Under the pieces are notes generated by a model that was not told the origin of the DNA, ran no database searches, and saw only the letters and a list, made by a program, of their open reading frames with translations. Source: Gimesia algae (GTDB taxonomy: Bacteria > Planctomycetota > Planctomycetia > Planctomycetales > Planctomycetaceae). From it: 64,000 bases of DNA. Shown piece after piece: positions 29,751 through 40,686 of the stretch. Positions within the stretch are counted from its first letter, which is position 1; each line of letters starts with the position of its first letter. The position numbers and the translations under genes are program-made. The stretch covers positions 7,445,029 through 7,509,028 of the forward strand of contig NZ_CP036343.1 of the NCBI RefSeq assembly GCF_007746795.1, given 5' to 3'.

Positions 29751-29942
29751 TCAGGAAGCTTCCTGGACTTTTTTGATCAGCTCTTCCTGGGCGGCAATTT
29801 CCTGTTCGAGATTTTTGACTTCCTGGGGATCGTCCATCTGCTCTTTGGCACCGGTTAATCTCTGTCGCAGTTTCTGAATTTTCTGACGGGCTACGTCAAT
29901 CTGTTTTTTCTGCTTCTTATTCAGGCTCATTGGGGGCTGCAT
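29751..29942 (-). CDS. Small coiled-coil protein
   Basis: A 63-residue, highly charged protein (ATG at 29942 or 29930) made almost entirely of heptad-like helix with Lys/Gln/Glu: QKIQKLRQRLTGAKEQM. There is no signal peptide. I know no function. It is on the same strand as the flanking Tsr3-like gene and the VWA gene, 85 bp and 83 bp away, so it could be part of a transcript with either. Short length and low complexity limit certainty. Confidence 0.55.
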   Translation of the reverse strand: MQPPMSLNKKQKKQIDVARQKIQKLRQRLTGAKEQMDDPQEVKNLEQEIAAQEELIKKVQEAS

Positions 29943-30024
29943 TTCCTCTTCTTCAGGATAGGAATCACGTTTGGGACGGGTCAGTATATCAGAACGGAAT
30001 AGAAAATTACAGACTCGCTGTCCG

Positions 30025-32274
30025 TTAGCGCAGGAAAAACAGGCTCAGACAGGAGATCAGCATGACCGCCAGAAACGTCAACGCGCCGGCAGAAAACCGC
30101 CAGAGCAATAACTGTTCGACCACGATCAGAGCCAGCACTGTCAGCAACAGGTTTTCAGCCAGCCCTGCCTGTGAACTGCGTTCTTCCGGCACTTCTGCCA
30201 GCTGACTTTCAGTTCCTTCCGGCCGACGAAAATATTGAGGTGGAACAACCTGTGGTCCAATATGATTCAAATTACTTTCCTGCGGAGAAACATTCACCGC
30301 ATAGAGCGTATTTTCTGTCGCAGCCGACTCCCAGTCCAGTTCATAGATTCCCGAGAGCAAAGTCTGCTGGAAGGTAATCGTGCGGGACTCATCCTTGCTG
30401 TCGAGGACACTTCTGAGTGGATACTTTTCCTGGTCGGGCGCGACCATCTGGGGAGTGAGTGTCAGCTGGTTTTCCTGAGTCATGATTTCCAGAGGCTGCC
30501 CCACCCGGACCTCGCGACTGCCCCATTTGCCCGTCGCGACGTATAGCACGAGTTCATTCACCATCGGCGGAAAACTGGGCCAGATTGCCCACGTCCCCCA
30601 GAGCCGATCGAGCGAGGTGGTAATCAGAATCACTTTTCCCCGCCCGAGTGAACCTTCGAGAATTGCCGGATCATTCGTATCATAATTCAAAATCAGCCGC
30701 GTATCGGGATCGGGGGGAAGTTCTGTTTGAAAGTATTCGTAGATATGCGTGGTTTCCAGACCGGCGTCAGGATTTCCCTTGAAGATTTCAATGACAGGAT
30801 GCTGATACTGCAGAGGATCAAACTCAAACAGTGTGGTATGCTTGCGGGCATCCCCTCGACGGTCCCGTAATTTCAGGGATAACAGCCCCTGCTCTGGTTG
30901 GAAGATCGTCTGGTTATAATTCTTGACGTTCACCTGCTCGCCGAGGCTGAAGATCAACCCGCCTCCGCGTCTGACATAATGCTTTAAGAGATCGCGTTCA
31001 TGATCGGTAAACAGCGCGACATCACAGATGACGACCGCGTCGTACAGGCTCAGCTCGGTGGTCGCCAGTTCGCCTTCATTGATCACATGCGGTTTGATAA
31101 TTCCCTGCCAGGGTTGCTCCTGCAGCGAGGGAGATAAAGCCAGTTCCAGAAAATCTGTCGCGCGGCCCATGGCTTCGGTCGAACGCCTGCCATTGACCAG
31201 CAGAACATTGATTTCTTTTTTGACCGGCATGACCTTCCAGCGATGGTTGTCCAACGGCAGTCGATCATCGGCAAGTCGGACTTCCAGTCGATGATCGCCA
31301 ACACGGGTAAACTGGTGGGTAAAATCCGCTTGTGTGTCGGTACTCGCCGGCAGGTTCACCTGCTTCTGATTGACCAGTTGCTGGTCCACATACAACTGTA
31401 GATTGACATTATCCTGATTCAGAAGACCAAAATTATGCAGGGTGACACTCAATCGAACCGGCTGATTCAATGTGGCAAATAATGACTTGCTGTTAAAATC
31501 GACGATGGCAAGATTCGATTCTTCCGTGGCGCCCACATCTTTGAGAATCAGCGTCGCTTTTTTTGATAATGCTTCCATCAAGGACAGGATGCGTGAATTT
31601 CCCTGCTCCGCCATCTGAGGGGACCAGCTCTCCGCCTGGAAATCGCTGATGACAATCACCTCTTTATGCGCCAGTTCCTGTGCCTGTCCCAGAAATTCCA
31701 GCGCCGCCTGCAGCGCCTGCCCTGCATTACCAAATTCCTGTGTCGGTTGCAGTTTCGAAAGTTCCTCGAGAACATAGGCCTGCTGCCGAGAAGGACGGGA
31801 AATCAGTTTCTGTGGTGAAGCGCTGGAAATCTGAATCAGTTGAAACGCGTCTCCCTGCCTGGAAGCTGACACAATCGACCGCGCAATTTCTTTGGCCTCC
31901 TCAAACAGGGACTCTTCCTCTCCCTGCCAGCGCATGCTGAAGGAAGTATCCACGACCAGAATCCGATGAACGGGTGCCGCAGCTTCAAAAAAGGCACCTT
32001 GCAGTGACCAGTAGGGGCGTGAAAATGCAACCGCCAGCAGCAGCAGGATCAGACACCTGACAAGCAGAATCAACAGTTGCTCGAAGCGCACCCGCCGGGA
32101 ATATTTCCGGGTCGCCGCCAGCAGAAACTTCATGGCCGCCCATTCGGTTTCGATGAACTTCCGCTTATGCAGCAAATGGATCAGGATGGGAACTCCAGCC
32201 GCCAGCAGTCCCATCAGCAGCCAGGGACTGGCAAATCCAAATGCGAATACGGGCTGAAAATACAATGCGTTCAT
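30025..32274 (-). CDS. BatA-like membrane protein with von Willebrand factor A domain
   Basis: A 749-residue protein beginning at ATG 32274 (MNALYFQPVFAFGFASPWLL); an ATT at 32289 is not needed. The N-terminus has the BatA/aerotolerance pattern with two membrane helices (about residues 7-30 and 50-75). A VWA domain follows (about 85-260) with the metal-ion site VDTSFSMRW, then a large beta-rich region and one hydrophobic C-terminal helix. It is the third gene of a MoxR-DUF58-VWA operon. Such systems are thought to act as chaperones that insert metals or assemble protein complexes. Confidence 0.85.
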   Translation of the reverse strand: MNALYFQPVFAFGFASPWLLMGLLAAGVPILIHLLHKRKFIETEWAAMKFLLAATRKYSRRVRFEQLLILLVRCLILLLLAVAFSRPYWSLQGAFFEAAAPVHRILVVDTSFSMRWQGEEESLFEEAKEIARSIVSASRQGDAFQLIQISSASPQKLISRPSRQQAYVLEELSKLQPTQEFGNAGQALQAALEFLGQAQELAHKEVIVISDFQAESWSPQMAEQGNSRILSLMEALSKKATLILKDVGATEESNLAIVDFNSKSLFATLNQPVRLSVTLHNFGLLNQDNVNLQLYVDQQLVNQKQVNLPASTDTQADFTHQFTRVGDHRLEVRLADDRLPLDNHRWKVMPVKKEINVLLVNGRRSTEAMGRATDFLELALSPSLQEQPWQGIIKPHVINEGELATTELSLYDAVVICDVALFTDHERDLLKHYVRRGGGLIFSLGEQVNVKNYNQTIFQPEQGLLSLKLRDRRGDARKHTTLFEFDPLQYQHPVIEIFKGNPDAGLETTHIYEYFQTELPPDPDTRLILNYDTNDPAILEGSLGRGKVILITTSLDRLWGTWAIWPSFPPMVNELVLYVATGKWGSREVRVGQPLEIMTQENQLTLTPQMVAPDQEKYPLRSVLDSKDESRTITFQQTLLSGIYELDWESAATENTLYAVNVSPQESNLNHIGPQVVPPQYFRRPEGTESQLAEVPEERSSQAGLAENLLLTVLALIVVEQLLLWRFSAGALTFLAVMLISCLSLFFLR

Positions 32275-32295
32275 GAAATTTCGAATCAATGTAAT

Positions 32296-33201
32296 CTAAG
32301 AGCCCACCCGTGATTGACGGTGTGAGAGGAAAGTTGACAGCGCCAGATCCAGAGTCTGATCGGTACGAACCAGTCCGTAATCCATATTCAGATCGCGACA
32401 GCCACGCTGCGCTGCTTTCAGAAATTTTTCAAACTCTGCCTGGTAGGCTTTTTTGAGTGAGCGTGGTTCCGCCATCTGTTCCGGCTGATTTTCCAGTCCG
32501 CGAAAAAGGACCGGTTCCTGAAAGGGGAAGTCCTGTTCCGCGGGATCAATCACCTGTAGCAGGCTGACATCATGTTTGCGGTGACGGAAATGTTTTAACC
32601 CCAGCATGACCGAATCGAGATCATCAAACAGATCGCTGATGATAATAATCAGACTGCGGCGGTTGATGCGTTCCGCCAGTTCGTGAAAGACCTTGCCCAG
32701 CCCAGATTCACCCGACGCTTCCGTATGTTCCAGGGTGTGATAAATCTGTTTCAGATGGGTGGGCTGACTGGCCGGCCTGAGAAAATCGACCACATGATCA
32801 TTGACCGTACACAAACCGGCGGCATCCTGCTGTTTGAGAACCACATAAGCCAAAGCGGCTGCGACCAGACGGGCGTATTCCCACTTGGAGAGCGCAGTTC
32901 CCTCGGAACGGTACCGCATGGATTCACTACAGTCGAGCAGCAGATAGCAGGTAAAATTGGTTTCGGCTTCAAACTGCTTAAGATAGTAACGATCCGATTT
33001 CGCATACACTTTCCAGTCAACGTAGCGCAGGTCATCGCCGGTCGCATATTCCCGATGCTGTGCAAACTCGGCGGAAAAACCATGAAAGGGGCTTTTGTGT
33101 GCGCCCGAAACATAACCTTCCACAATCTGTCGCGCCGCCAGATCCAGATTCTGAACTTTAGCGAGCGTCTGCGGATCTAAATACTTGCGGTAATCGTCCA
33201 T
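32296..33201 (-). CDS. DUF58 domain-containing protein
   Basis: A 301-residue protein starting at ATG 33201 (MDDYRKYLD). It shows the DUF58 core, GDDLRYVDWKVYAKSDRYYLKQF, and a VWA-like metal-binding patch CYLLLDCSESM. DUF58 proteins are regular partners of MoxR ATPases. Its 5' end overlaps the 3' end of the MoxR gene by 44 bases and it lies 21 bases upstream of the VWA gene. The three genes are therefore almost certainly one operon. Confidence 0.9.
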   Translation of the reverse strand: MDDYRKYLDPQTLAKVQNLDLAARQIVEGYVSGAHKSPFHGFSAEFAQHREYATGDDLRYVDWKVYAKSDRYYLKQFEAETNFTCYLLLDCSESMRYRSEGTALSKWEYARLVAAALAYVVLKQQDAAGLCTVNDHVVDFLRPASQPTHLKQIYHTLEHTEASGESGLGKVFHELAERINRRSLIIIISDLFDDLDSVMLGLKHFRHRKHDVSLLQVIDPAEQDFPFQEPVLFRGLENQPEQMAEPRSLKKAYQAEFEKFLKAAQRGCRDLNMDYGLVRTDQTLDLALSTFLSHRQSRVGS

Positions 33202-34246
33202 CAAGTTTTTCCTGAGAGGAGTCGACCGGGATGAGTTGAATCAGTCGATCCACGATTTTATCGGGAGTCATCCCCTCGGCTTCCGCATTGAAGTTGGTGA
33301 TGATGCGATGCCTGAGCACGGGATGCGCGACAGCGCGGATATCGTCGGTGCTCACATACATCCGCCCGTGCAGAATTGCGCGGGCTTTTGCACCCAGTAC
33401 CAGATTCTGGCTGGCGCGGGGGCCGGCCCCCCAGCTGACAAACTCGCGAATAAACTCAGGGACTTCTTCCGCCTGGGTATCGCTGCCGGGAATGATTCGT
33501 GTCATGCGGGCGAACTGCATCGCATATCGAATCACATGATCGGCGACTGGCACTTTGCGTACGAGTGACTGAAAGGACAACAGCTCATCCAGATCGAGTA
33601 CTTTTTTCACCGAGTAAGATTCATCAGAAGTCGTCTGTCTGACAATCGCAAACTCTTCTTCTTCACTGGGATACTGAACGTTGATCTCGAACATGAAACG
33701 GTCGAGCTGTGCTTCCGGCAGGGGATAGGTTCCTTCCTGCTCGATCGGGTTTTGAGTCGCCAGTACAAAAAATGGAACCGGGAGTTTATGTTTTCGTCCG
33801 CCGGCCGTCACCTGATGTTCCTGCATCGCTTCCAGCAGGGCGGCCTGTGTTTTGGGAGGCGTGCGGTTGATTTCGTCTGCCAACACGACGTTCGAAAATA
33901 TCGGGCCGGGCAGAAATTTGAAATCACGATTGCCCGTACTCTTATCTTCCTGAATCACGTCGGTACCGGTAATGTCGGCCGGCATGAGATCGGGGGTGAA
34001 CTGAACGCGATTAAAGGAAAGATTAAGAGTATCCGCCAGCGTATGGACGATCAGCGTTTTCGCAAGCCCGGGAACGCCGACTAACAGGCTGTGCCCGCCT
34101 GCCAGCAGGGAGATTAATAATTCTTCGACCACTTGCTGCTGGCCGATAATCACCCGATTTACTTCCTGCAGGAGTCGCTGATATCCCTGGTGTAGTTTTT
34201 CAACGGATTCCAGATCGGAAGTTTCCATCGTAGGATCGCTGCTCAC
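33158..34246 (-). CDS. MoxR family AAA+ ATPase (first gene of MoxR-DUF58-VWA operon)
   Basis: A 362-residue AAA_3 ATPase. Walker A GVPGLAKT near residue 58, the conserved VQFTPDLMPADITGTDVIQ, the Walker B VLADEINR and the sensor 1 ATQNP (FVLATQNPIEQEGTYPLPEAQLDRF) are all present. Start: GTG at 34246, with an in-frame ATG at 34228. It powers the chaperone-like activity of the DUF58/VWA partners downstream. The gene is preceded by a free upstream region of about 100 bp. Confidence 0.92.
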   Translation of the reverse strand: MSSDPTMETSDLESVEKLHQGYQRLLQEVNRVIIGQQQVVEELLISLLAGGHSLLVGVPGLAKTLIVHTLADTLNLSFNRVQFTPDLMPADITGTDVIQEDKSTGNRDFKFLPGPIFSNVVLADEINRTPPKTQAALLEAMQEHQVTAGGRKHKLPVPFFVLATQNPIEQEGTYPLPEAQLDRFMFEINVQYPSEEEEFAIVRQTTSDESYSVKKVLDLDELLSFQSLVRKVPVADHVIRYAMQFARMTRIIPGSDTQAEEVPEFIREFVSWGAGPRASQNLVLGAKARAILHGRMYVSTDDIRAVAHPVLRHRIITNFNAEAEGMTPDKIVDRLIQLIPVDSSQEKLDGRLPQVFRSADAR

Positions 34247-34353
34247 AATGATGCCAGTTTCTTGTTCAGAGAAAAGAATGAAGCCCGCCGGTGTTGACTT
34301 ATACTATTGTGACGGGCGGACCCGGGTAGATGCAAGGCTGTTGCCAGGAGTTC

Positions 34354-36462
34354 TCAGCTGTCAGCGCCTTTTGCCCCCCAGGGAGCGATTTGAGTAAGGC
34401 CTTTACTCCCTTTCAGTTCAGCATAGCAGTCTGGCATATCAAAGACGGTCAATACGTTCGGAACCAGCGTGGATAAAGGCCACTCGTAATGCTCAGTTTC
34501 TGCAATATCGCTGAACGAGGTCAGTGCATTTTTCAATGTGATCTGTTTTACGTGCGGCGAGAACAGGGCAGCGAATGTCGCCGGCAATGCGCCCCAGCCG
34601 CGACCGATCAGATGGATATCGGTATGTCCGTTGGCTGCCATCCAGTCGAGGACTCTGAGCACGTCAAATGTTTTCTGACCGACATATGGATCATCCAGCA
34701 TAACTGCATGGGCCGCGTAAAAGTAATCGCTGCCATACGGAGTGAAGAAGGAATTCGCATTCGTGGTGTCCGGCATCGATTCCCCGACTCCACGCACATC
34801 ACAAGTATATAAAATGCGTTTTTTGTACTGACTGGCAGTTTTCAGAAGTGGCTCTTCCCGTAATTCTGCATCGGAAGAGACATGGGAGATATACAGAGTC
34901 GCCTGTTTGCCGGCGTCTTGAGGCGGCCTGGAATAAAGTTTCTCATCAGACACACGATAGACGATTGCCTGAATGCCCGGTTCTGTTTCCACGGCATAAG
35001 CGATGGTATTTTTCAGCGGATAATTTTTGCCACCCCGGTTTCTGAGGATGCGATAATCGGGTGTTCCCTCGATATGTTTTAAACGCAATGTTTCCGCGAC
35101 CGCCGACTGCAGGGCAGCGCCCGTTTTTGGTTTTCGCTCCGCCGCCAGTGCTTTCGAATGCTCTGCCGTAAAAACATACAGAGGTTTGGAACCGATGTCC
35201 GCGACAGAACCTTTCGGCGTACACCACAGTGTTTCATCTTTCTCGATCACCAGTTTCGGTTCCTGGGATTCGCTGGAAACACCGGTCGCCTGGTTAAACC
35301 ATTCATACATGGCTTCGCGATTTTCCTGCGAGTAGCCATGATAAGTGGGACCCACGAACAGCGACACGTTGTCTTCATGGCCCAGCAGTTTATAGAGTCG
35401 CTTCAGCCTCAGATACGCTTCCCGCGCGCCCCGCACATCAAAAAAGTCGCGTTCTTTACTGAGAATGCGAACCGGTTTGGGTGCCTGTGCTGCCAGGAAG
35501 TCGGCGTGATCCAGTTCCAGCGCCAGCGCTTTAGGCGGACACTGTTCTGTATCAGCGGGGAGTTCGTTCTCCATGTTGCGGCGGAAGGTGGTGACGAAAC
35601 AACTGGGAGCCGCCATTGTCCAGCGTGGCTCGACACCACACAGCCAGGTGGTCATGGTCCCGCCTCCCGAATTGCCGGTGACACCGACCTGGTTTGGATC
35701 GACTTCTTTGCGGGTCAGCAGATAATCGAGAGCACGGATTCCGTCCCAGGCGCGCCACATCGCCAGATTTTCACCGACCAGAAACTGCTGATTCCCGCCA
35801 TGCAGATGTTCGCGGACGCCGACACCGACCGTGGATTTGAGATCGTCCCCGCTGTATTGAACCCGTTCCCCCTGGCCGATGGGATCGAAAATTAATACGA
35901 CGTAGCCTTTGCGGGCGAGCCCTTGAGAGAATGACTGGTAAGCGGTCTCTGCTTTCCCGTTGTGCGAATGTCCGCAGGTTCCCACGACGCCGGGCGCGGG
36001 TTTGGTGATGCCTTTGGGAACGTACAGATTCGCAGTGACCAGAAATCCGGGACGGCTTTCGAAGATCACATTTTCGATCGTATAGGTATCACGGTCGGTT
36101 GTCCTGGTGATTCGCGCGTTGAGCGGAGTGCGTTCGGGTTCAGGGCCGAACGATTCGCGAATGCGTTTTTGCACCGAAGCCACATAGTCTTCAGCGTCTG
36201 CTTTGGTTTTTAAAGCGTCAAGACGCTGAATGGTTTTGGCTTCCTGTTGCCGGACACGTTCGACAAAGTATTCCTGCACCATTCGCGGGAAGCGGTTTAA
36301 TGTCTCTATTTTTTGATCTGCAGCCGCAGGGGCCGCTACCAGTTCATGAAGTACCAGATGATCTAACAGACTCAGGCCAGCCAGGCTGATCCCTCCTGAC
36401 TGTAGAAAAGACCGTCGTGTGAGAGAGGCGAACTGGTCGATCGACTGATTTGGGCCCGACAT
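34354..36462 (-). CDS. Tat-exported acetylxylan-esterase-like alpha/beta hydrolase
   Basis: A 702-residue protein with a twin-arginine signal (TRRSFLQSGGISLAGLSLL). Residues of about 130-420 form an alpha/beta hydrolase domain of the AXE1/dienelactone hydrolase kind, with YVVLIFDPIGQGER and the nucleophile elbow GVTGNSGGGTM (Ser near residue 269), preceded by an oxyanion-type VVGTCGHS. A second, less clear hydrolase-like domain fills the C-terminal third. The expected role is removal of ester groups from plant or algal polysaccharides. It stands alone and is divergent from a second MoxR gene. Confidence 0.8.
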   Translation of the reverse strand: MSGPNQSIDQFASLTRRSFLQSGGISLAGLSLLDHLVLHELVAAPAAADQKIETLNRFPRMVQEYFVERVRQQEAKTIQRLDALKTKADAEDYVASVQKRIRESFGPEPERTPLNARITRTTDRDTYTIENVIFESRPGFLVTANLYVPKGITKPAPGVVGTCGHSHNGKAETAYQSFSQGLARKGYVVLIFDPIGQGERVQYSGDDLKSTVGVGVREHLHGGNQQFLVGENLAMWRAWDGIRALDYLLTRKEVDPNQVGVTGNSGGGTMTTWLCGVEPRWTMAAPSCFVTTFRRNMENELPADTEQCPPKALALELDHADFLAAQAPKPVRILSKERDFFDVRGAREAYLRLKRLYKLLGHEDNVSLFVGPTYHGYSQENREAMYEWFNQATGVSSESQEPKLVIEKDETLWCTPKGSVADIGSKPLYVFTAEHSKALAAERKPKTGAALQSAVAETLRLKHIEGTPDYRILRNRGGKNYPLKNTIAYAVETEPGIQAIVYRVSDEKLYSRPPQDAGKQATLYISHVSSDAELREEPLLKTASQYKKRILYTCDVRGVGESMPDTTNANSFFTPYGSDYFYAAHAVMLDDPYVGQKTFDVLRVLDWMAANGHTDIHLIGRGWGALPATFAALFSPHVKQITLKNALTSFSDIAETEHYEWPLSTLVPNVLTVFDMPDCYAELKGSKGLTQIAPWGAKGADS

Positions 36463-36822
36463 GCAGTATAATCCTGATGAATTGATAATTTATGATGATA
36501 TCGAAATGAAGGGGCATTCGCGTTGTCAGCCAGTGAAAGGACTGAACACGATGACAAAGCACCTGAATTTCATAAATGATTGCCAGCAGCAGTGATTGTT
36601 ATCAAAATTTGGTTTTCTTTACAATCGGCTTCTCTATAATGAAACTCTGTCAGACAATTGTACAGAAATATTTTCTCTGTTTTTATATAATTCCATATCC
36701 CCACGAAACCGGTTAGACTGTCAGTTGAAATCAATGTGGGAATCCTGTATTTCTGAACGTTGATGCTCCGACTGTGATCTCCGTGATATCAGCAACAATG
36801 CTCATCAGAAAATGGATCTTTA
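36463..36822. other. Divergent intergenic region (esterase / second MoxR)
   Basis: A 360-bp region with no credible gene. It has a clear TATAAT (36635-36640) in plus orientation, but without a good -35 at the right spacing, so a promoter is only possible. The region is AT-rich around 36600-36690. Confidence 0.4.
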
Positions 36823-37776
36823 ATGGAAGTCAGCTCCCAGCAAGAAACCACCAGCCTGGTTAAGACACTGCATGACAACATCTCCAGCGTTCTCATTGGC
36901 AAACCGGATGTGGTACAGCTGGCGATTGTCACTCTACTGGCTGAAGGTCATGTGCTGATTGAAGATGCTCCCGGCGTCGGTAAAACGTCACTCGCGAAGG
37001 CGATTGCCAAGAGCCTCGACTGCAACTACACACGAGTGCAGTTCACTCCGGATATGCTCCCCTCTGATATCCTGGGATCCAATGTCTTTCTACCAAGTCT
37101 GGGCGAGTTCGAATTCCGTAAAGGACCGATCTTCTCCAATGTACTGCTGGCAGATGAAATCAACCGTACGCCCCCCCGTACTCAAAGTGCGCTGCTGGAA
37201 GCCATGAATGAAGGTCAGGTCAGTGTGGAAGGTCAGACGATTACCCTTTCGCCCCCCTTCTTCGTACTGGCGACGCAGAACCCTTACGAGTTCGAAGGAA
37301 CCTATCCTCTACCGGAAAACCAGCTCGACCGCTTTATGATGTGTATTGATATCGGTTACCCGGATCGTTCCATCGAGCGTGAAGTTCTGATTCAACATCG
37401 CAATGGTGAACCTGTGGAGACCCTGCAGTCTGTCCTGTCGCTGAAACAACTGCGTGAAATGCAACAGGCAGTGCGAAATGTCCGAGTCGACGACTCTCTG
37501 ACGGACTATATATTGGAAATCGTGGATGTGACCCGCAACCACCCCGAGTTGACACTGGGCGTCAGCACCCGTGGGGCAATCACATTCTCGCATGCGGTTC
37601 AGGGGAAAGCGTTTACAGAAGGGCGAGATTATGTCATCCCGGATGATATCAAACAGTTGGCAGTACCGGTGTTAGCACATCGAGTGATTACCCGTTCTCT
37701 GGTTCGTGAAAGCCAGCGGAACCGCGCCACGGAGATCATTCGCCAGATTCTTCAACAGATCCCGGTTCCTGCCTGA
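36823..37776 (+). CDS. Second MoxR family AAA+ ATPase
   Basis: A 317-residue AAA_3 ATPase with Walker A DAPGVGKTSLAK near residue 48, VQFTPDMLPSDILGSN, Walker B LLADEINR and sensor 1 ATQNPYEFEGTYPLPENQLDRF. It resembles the first MoxR in the window but has no DUF58 or VWA gene next to it. The gene downstream, in the same direction after 200 bp, is the YyaL-type protein. Partner and role are unknown. Confidence 0.9.
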   Translation: MEVSSQQETTSLVKTLHDNISSVLIGKPDVVQLAIVTLLAEGHVLIEDAPGVGKTSLAKAIAKSLDCNYTRVQFTPDMLPSDILGSNVFLPSLGEFEFRKGPIFSNVLLADEINRTPPRTQSALLEAMNEGQVSVEGQTITLSPPFFVLATQNPYEFEGTYPLPENQLDRFMMCIDIGYPDRSIEREVLIQHRNGEPVETLQSVLSLKQLREMQQAVRNVRVDDSLTDYILEIVDVTRNHPELTLGVSTRGAITFSHAVQGKAFTEGRDYVIPDDIKQLAVPVLAHRVITRSLVRESQRNRATEIIRQILQQIPVPA

Positions 37777-37977
37777 AACCGGTGATCTGGCTTCAGACAT
37801 TGCTGCGATGATGTGCTGAATTTCGATTCTTCTGTTATTATTAAATAGTCGACTGGACGGGTATCGGATAAGATAATGTTACCCACCGCTGGATCAGCCG
37901 AAAACCTGCTGGCCGGTGCAGACTGAAATGTAAAACGGGCATAGAGATATCTGCCCGCCCTCCGAAGGAATCATAAA

Positions 37978-40617
37978 ATGGATTTGCATAAAAATATGAA
38001 ATGGTGGATTGTTCTGCTGCTGACCATCTTATTGTTTGTTTCCAACTGGAAACCAGCGAACCTGTCTGCCGGTGAAAAATCTGCCGGCGAAGATTCGAAA
38101 ACCAAAACACCCGCATCCGAAAAGACGAAAAACAAAGCCATGTTTACCAACCGTCTTTCCAAAGAGACCAGCCCGTATCTGCTGTTACACCAGCATAACC
38201 CTGTCGACTGGTATCCCTGGGGACAGGAAGCATTTGAGAAAGCGAAGCAAGAAAACAAAATCATTTTTCTGTCTGTGGGATACAGCAGTTGCTACTGGTG
38301 CCACGTGATGGAACGGCTGGTTTTTGAGAATCCCGAAATCGCGAAGTACATGAACGAGAACTTTGTAAATATCAAAGTTGATCGGGAAGAACGGCCTGAC
38401 ATCGACGATATTTACATGACCTCCTTGAGCGTCTACTATCACCTGATCGGTGCACCTGATAATGGAGGCTGGCCACTTTCGATGTTTTTAACGCCCGATC
38501 GCGAACCCTTCGCTGGTGGCACGTATTTCCCACCCACTGACCAGGGCGGTCAGATGAGCTTTCCCCGCGTCTTACAGAAAGTAAATGAGCTGTGGAGCGG
38601 TGATAAAGCCAAGGTTCAGCAGAGCGCCACGATCATCGCTAAAGAGGTCGCCCGGCTGCAGAAAGAGGAAGCTGCTTCGGAAACGATTTCCATCGAAGAC
38701 AGACTGGTTAAAGCGGGCGTGCGTTCCATCAATGCCAGTTTTGACGCGGAGTTTGGCGGAATCGACTTTTCTGAAGTCAGTCCGAATGGACCGAAATTCC
38801 CCACGTCTTCCAAGCTGGTATTACTGCAGTATGATATTGAATCACCGGTGGCAGAAAGTACGGCAGCGGAATCAGCGAAAGTACTGTATCAGACACTGGA
38901 CGCGATGGCCAATGGTGGAATCTATGATCATCTGGGAGGCGGATTTCACCGTTACAGTACCGATCGCTACTGGCATGTGCCCCACTTTGAAAAGATGCTC
39001 TACGACAACGGGCAGCTGGCTTCACTATATGCACAGGCATATGAGCAGACGGGCAACGAACAATATAAACAGGTCACCCAAGGTATCATCGATTTTGTGT
39101 TACGCGAGCTGACCGACCCACAGGGAGGATTTTACTCTGCTTTGGATGCGGAAACGGATGGCGTGGAAGGCGAACATTACGCCTGGTCTCAGGAAGAACT
39201 GAAAAAGATCCTGGGAGAAGGCTACCCCCTGTTCGCAGAATTTTATGGATTGAACGAACCGGTTCGCTTTGAACACGGATACGTGCTGCATCGCGTGACC
39301 ACACTCAAGGCTCTGGCTGAAAAACAGAAGATGACTCCGGAAGCGCTGGAGACACAACTGGCGACGATGCGCGACAAACTGCATGTCGTGCGTGATCAAC
39401 GTCAGCCGCTGTTGAAAGATGATAAAATCCTGACCAGCTGGAATGGTCTGATGATCACCGGCATGGCAAACGCAGGCCGGATCCTGAAACATCCCGAATA
39501 TACGGCAGCCGCCGAAAAAGCGGCCCAGTTTATTCTCGAGGAGATGCGTGACGATCAGGGGCACCTGTATCGCAGCTATCGCGCCAATCAGGCACGACTG
39601 AATGCGTATCTGGATGACTATGCCTTTCTGGTTCAGGGGCTGCTCGCACTGTATGAAGCGACCGGGAAACAGCAGTGGCTGGATCAGGCGCAGGCATTGA
39701 CTGACCTGCAGATCAAATTGTTCTGGGATCAGAAAGAACATGGCTTCTTTTTTACCACGCATGATCACGAACAGCTCATTGCCCGCACTAAAAATGCTTA
39801 CGACGCCGCGATTCCCTCCGGTAACAGTATCAGTACACGCAACCTGATTCAGTTGTCTCGACTGACCGGTGACCCGCAATATCGACAGTATGCAGATCAG
39901 ACGCTGCAACTGTTTGGCCGCGTGATCAAGCGCTATCCGAATCGCTGTGCCCAGTTGATACAGGCCGTGGGTGAATTTCTGGAAACTCCTGCTGATCAGA
40001 AACAATCCGCGACTTCCACTCCAGCAATGGAACCAGCATTCAGTCTGGGTTCTCTCGATCAGTTCGAACAAAAATCAGATCAACTGGCAAGCGTCACACC
40101 GGGACTGGAACTGCTCGCACTTGCCAGTCTGGGCCAGATCAACCCCAAGCAAAAACTGGTCTCTGCAAAAGCCTATCTCTCTGTTGATAAACTGCCGGCG
40201 GGAAAAACCTGTCAGGTCGCGATTGTACTCACAATCGAAGAGGGCTGGCATATCAATGCGAATCCCGCCAAGCCTGACTTCATGGTACCGACAACGTTTA
40301 CAGTGAAATCGAATCAAGAGATCAAGCTGTCGCAAATCAAATATCCGGCTGGCCACGCATTTACTGTCGAAGGGTTTGATGAAGCACTGCAGGTTTACGA
40401 GAAACAGGCCATCATCCGCGGCACACTTACAATCCCCGCTGCAGCAGCGGGCAAGGCAGAACAGCTCGAACTCAATGTCAAGTATCAGGCTTGCAATGAC
40501 AAAACATGCATTCGCCCGACAACAGTCAGTCTGAAAGGTAGTTTTCAGGTTGCTAAACCTGGAGAACCAGTCAAACAGGTGAATCAGAAATGGTTTAAGG
40601 TGGATGAAAAAAACTGA
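37978..40617 (+). CDS. YyaL/SSP411-type thioredoxin-domain protein with DsbD-like C-terminal domain
   Basis: An 879-residue protein with an N-terminal hydrophobic signal or anchor (residues of about 7-25). Residues of about 55-200 are a thioredoxin-like DUF255 domain with [12 protein letters not shown] (active Cys pair C-x-x-C in CYWC) and [12 protein letters not shown]. Residues of about 210-670 are the (alpha/alpha)6-type YyaL barrel. The C-terminal 160 residues match the DsbD N-terminal (DsbC-like) immunoglobulin fold with [13 protein letters not shown] periplasmic redox role is inferred; the fusion joins a reductant domain and a thiol-acceptor domain. Confidence 0.85.
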   Translation: MDLHKNMKWWIVLLLTILLFVSNWKPANLSAGEKSAGEDSKTKTPASEKTKNKAMFTNRLSKETSPYLLLHQHNPVDWYPWGQEAFEKAKQENKIIFLSVGYSSCYWCHVMERLVFENPEIAKYMNENFVNIKVDREERPDIDDIYMTSLSVYYHLIGAPDNGGWPLSMFLTPDREPFAGGTYFPPTDQGGQMSFPRVLQKVNELWSGDKAKVQQSATIIAKEVARLQKEEAASETISIEDRLVKAGVRSINASFDAEFGGIDFSEVSPNGPKFPTSSKLVLLQYDIESPVAESTAAESAKVLYQTLDAMANGGIYDHLGGGFHRYSTDRYWHVPHFEKMLYDNGQLASLYAQAYEQTGNEQYKQVTQGIIDFVLRELTDPQGGFYSALDAETDGVEGEHYAWSQEELKKILGEGYPLFAEFYGLNEPVRFEHGYVLHRVTTLKALAEKQKMTPEALETQLATMRDKLHVVRDQRQPLLKDDKILTSWNGLMITGMANAGRILKHPEYTAAAEKAAQFILEEMRDDQGHLYRSYRANQARLNAYLDDYAFLVQGLLALYEATGKQQWLDQAQALTDLQIKLFWDQKEHGFFFTTHDHEQLIARTKNAYDAAIPSGNSISTRNLIQLSRLTGDPQYRQYADQTLQLFGRVIKRYPNRCAQLIQAVGEFLETPADQKQSATSTPAMEPAFSLGSLDQFEQKSDQLASVTPGLELLALASLGQINPKQKLVSAKAYLSVDKLPAGKTCQVAIVLTIEEGWHINANPAKPDFMVPTTFTVKSNQEIKLSQIKYPAGHAFTVEGFDEALQVYEKQAIIRGTLTIPAAAAGKAEQLELNVKYQACNDKTCIRPTTVSLKGSFQVAKPGEPVKQVNQKWFKVDEKN

Positions 40618-40686
40618 GCACATCTGCATTCAAGCAGGTCCCTGCGCACGCTTCGATCTGCTTTCAGAAAATTCTTTTTAAGGTTC

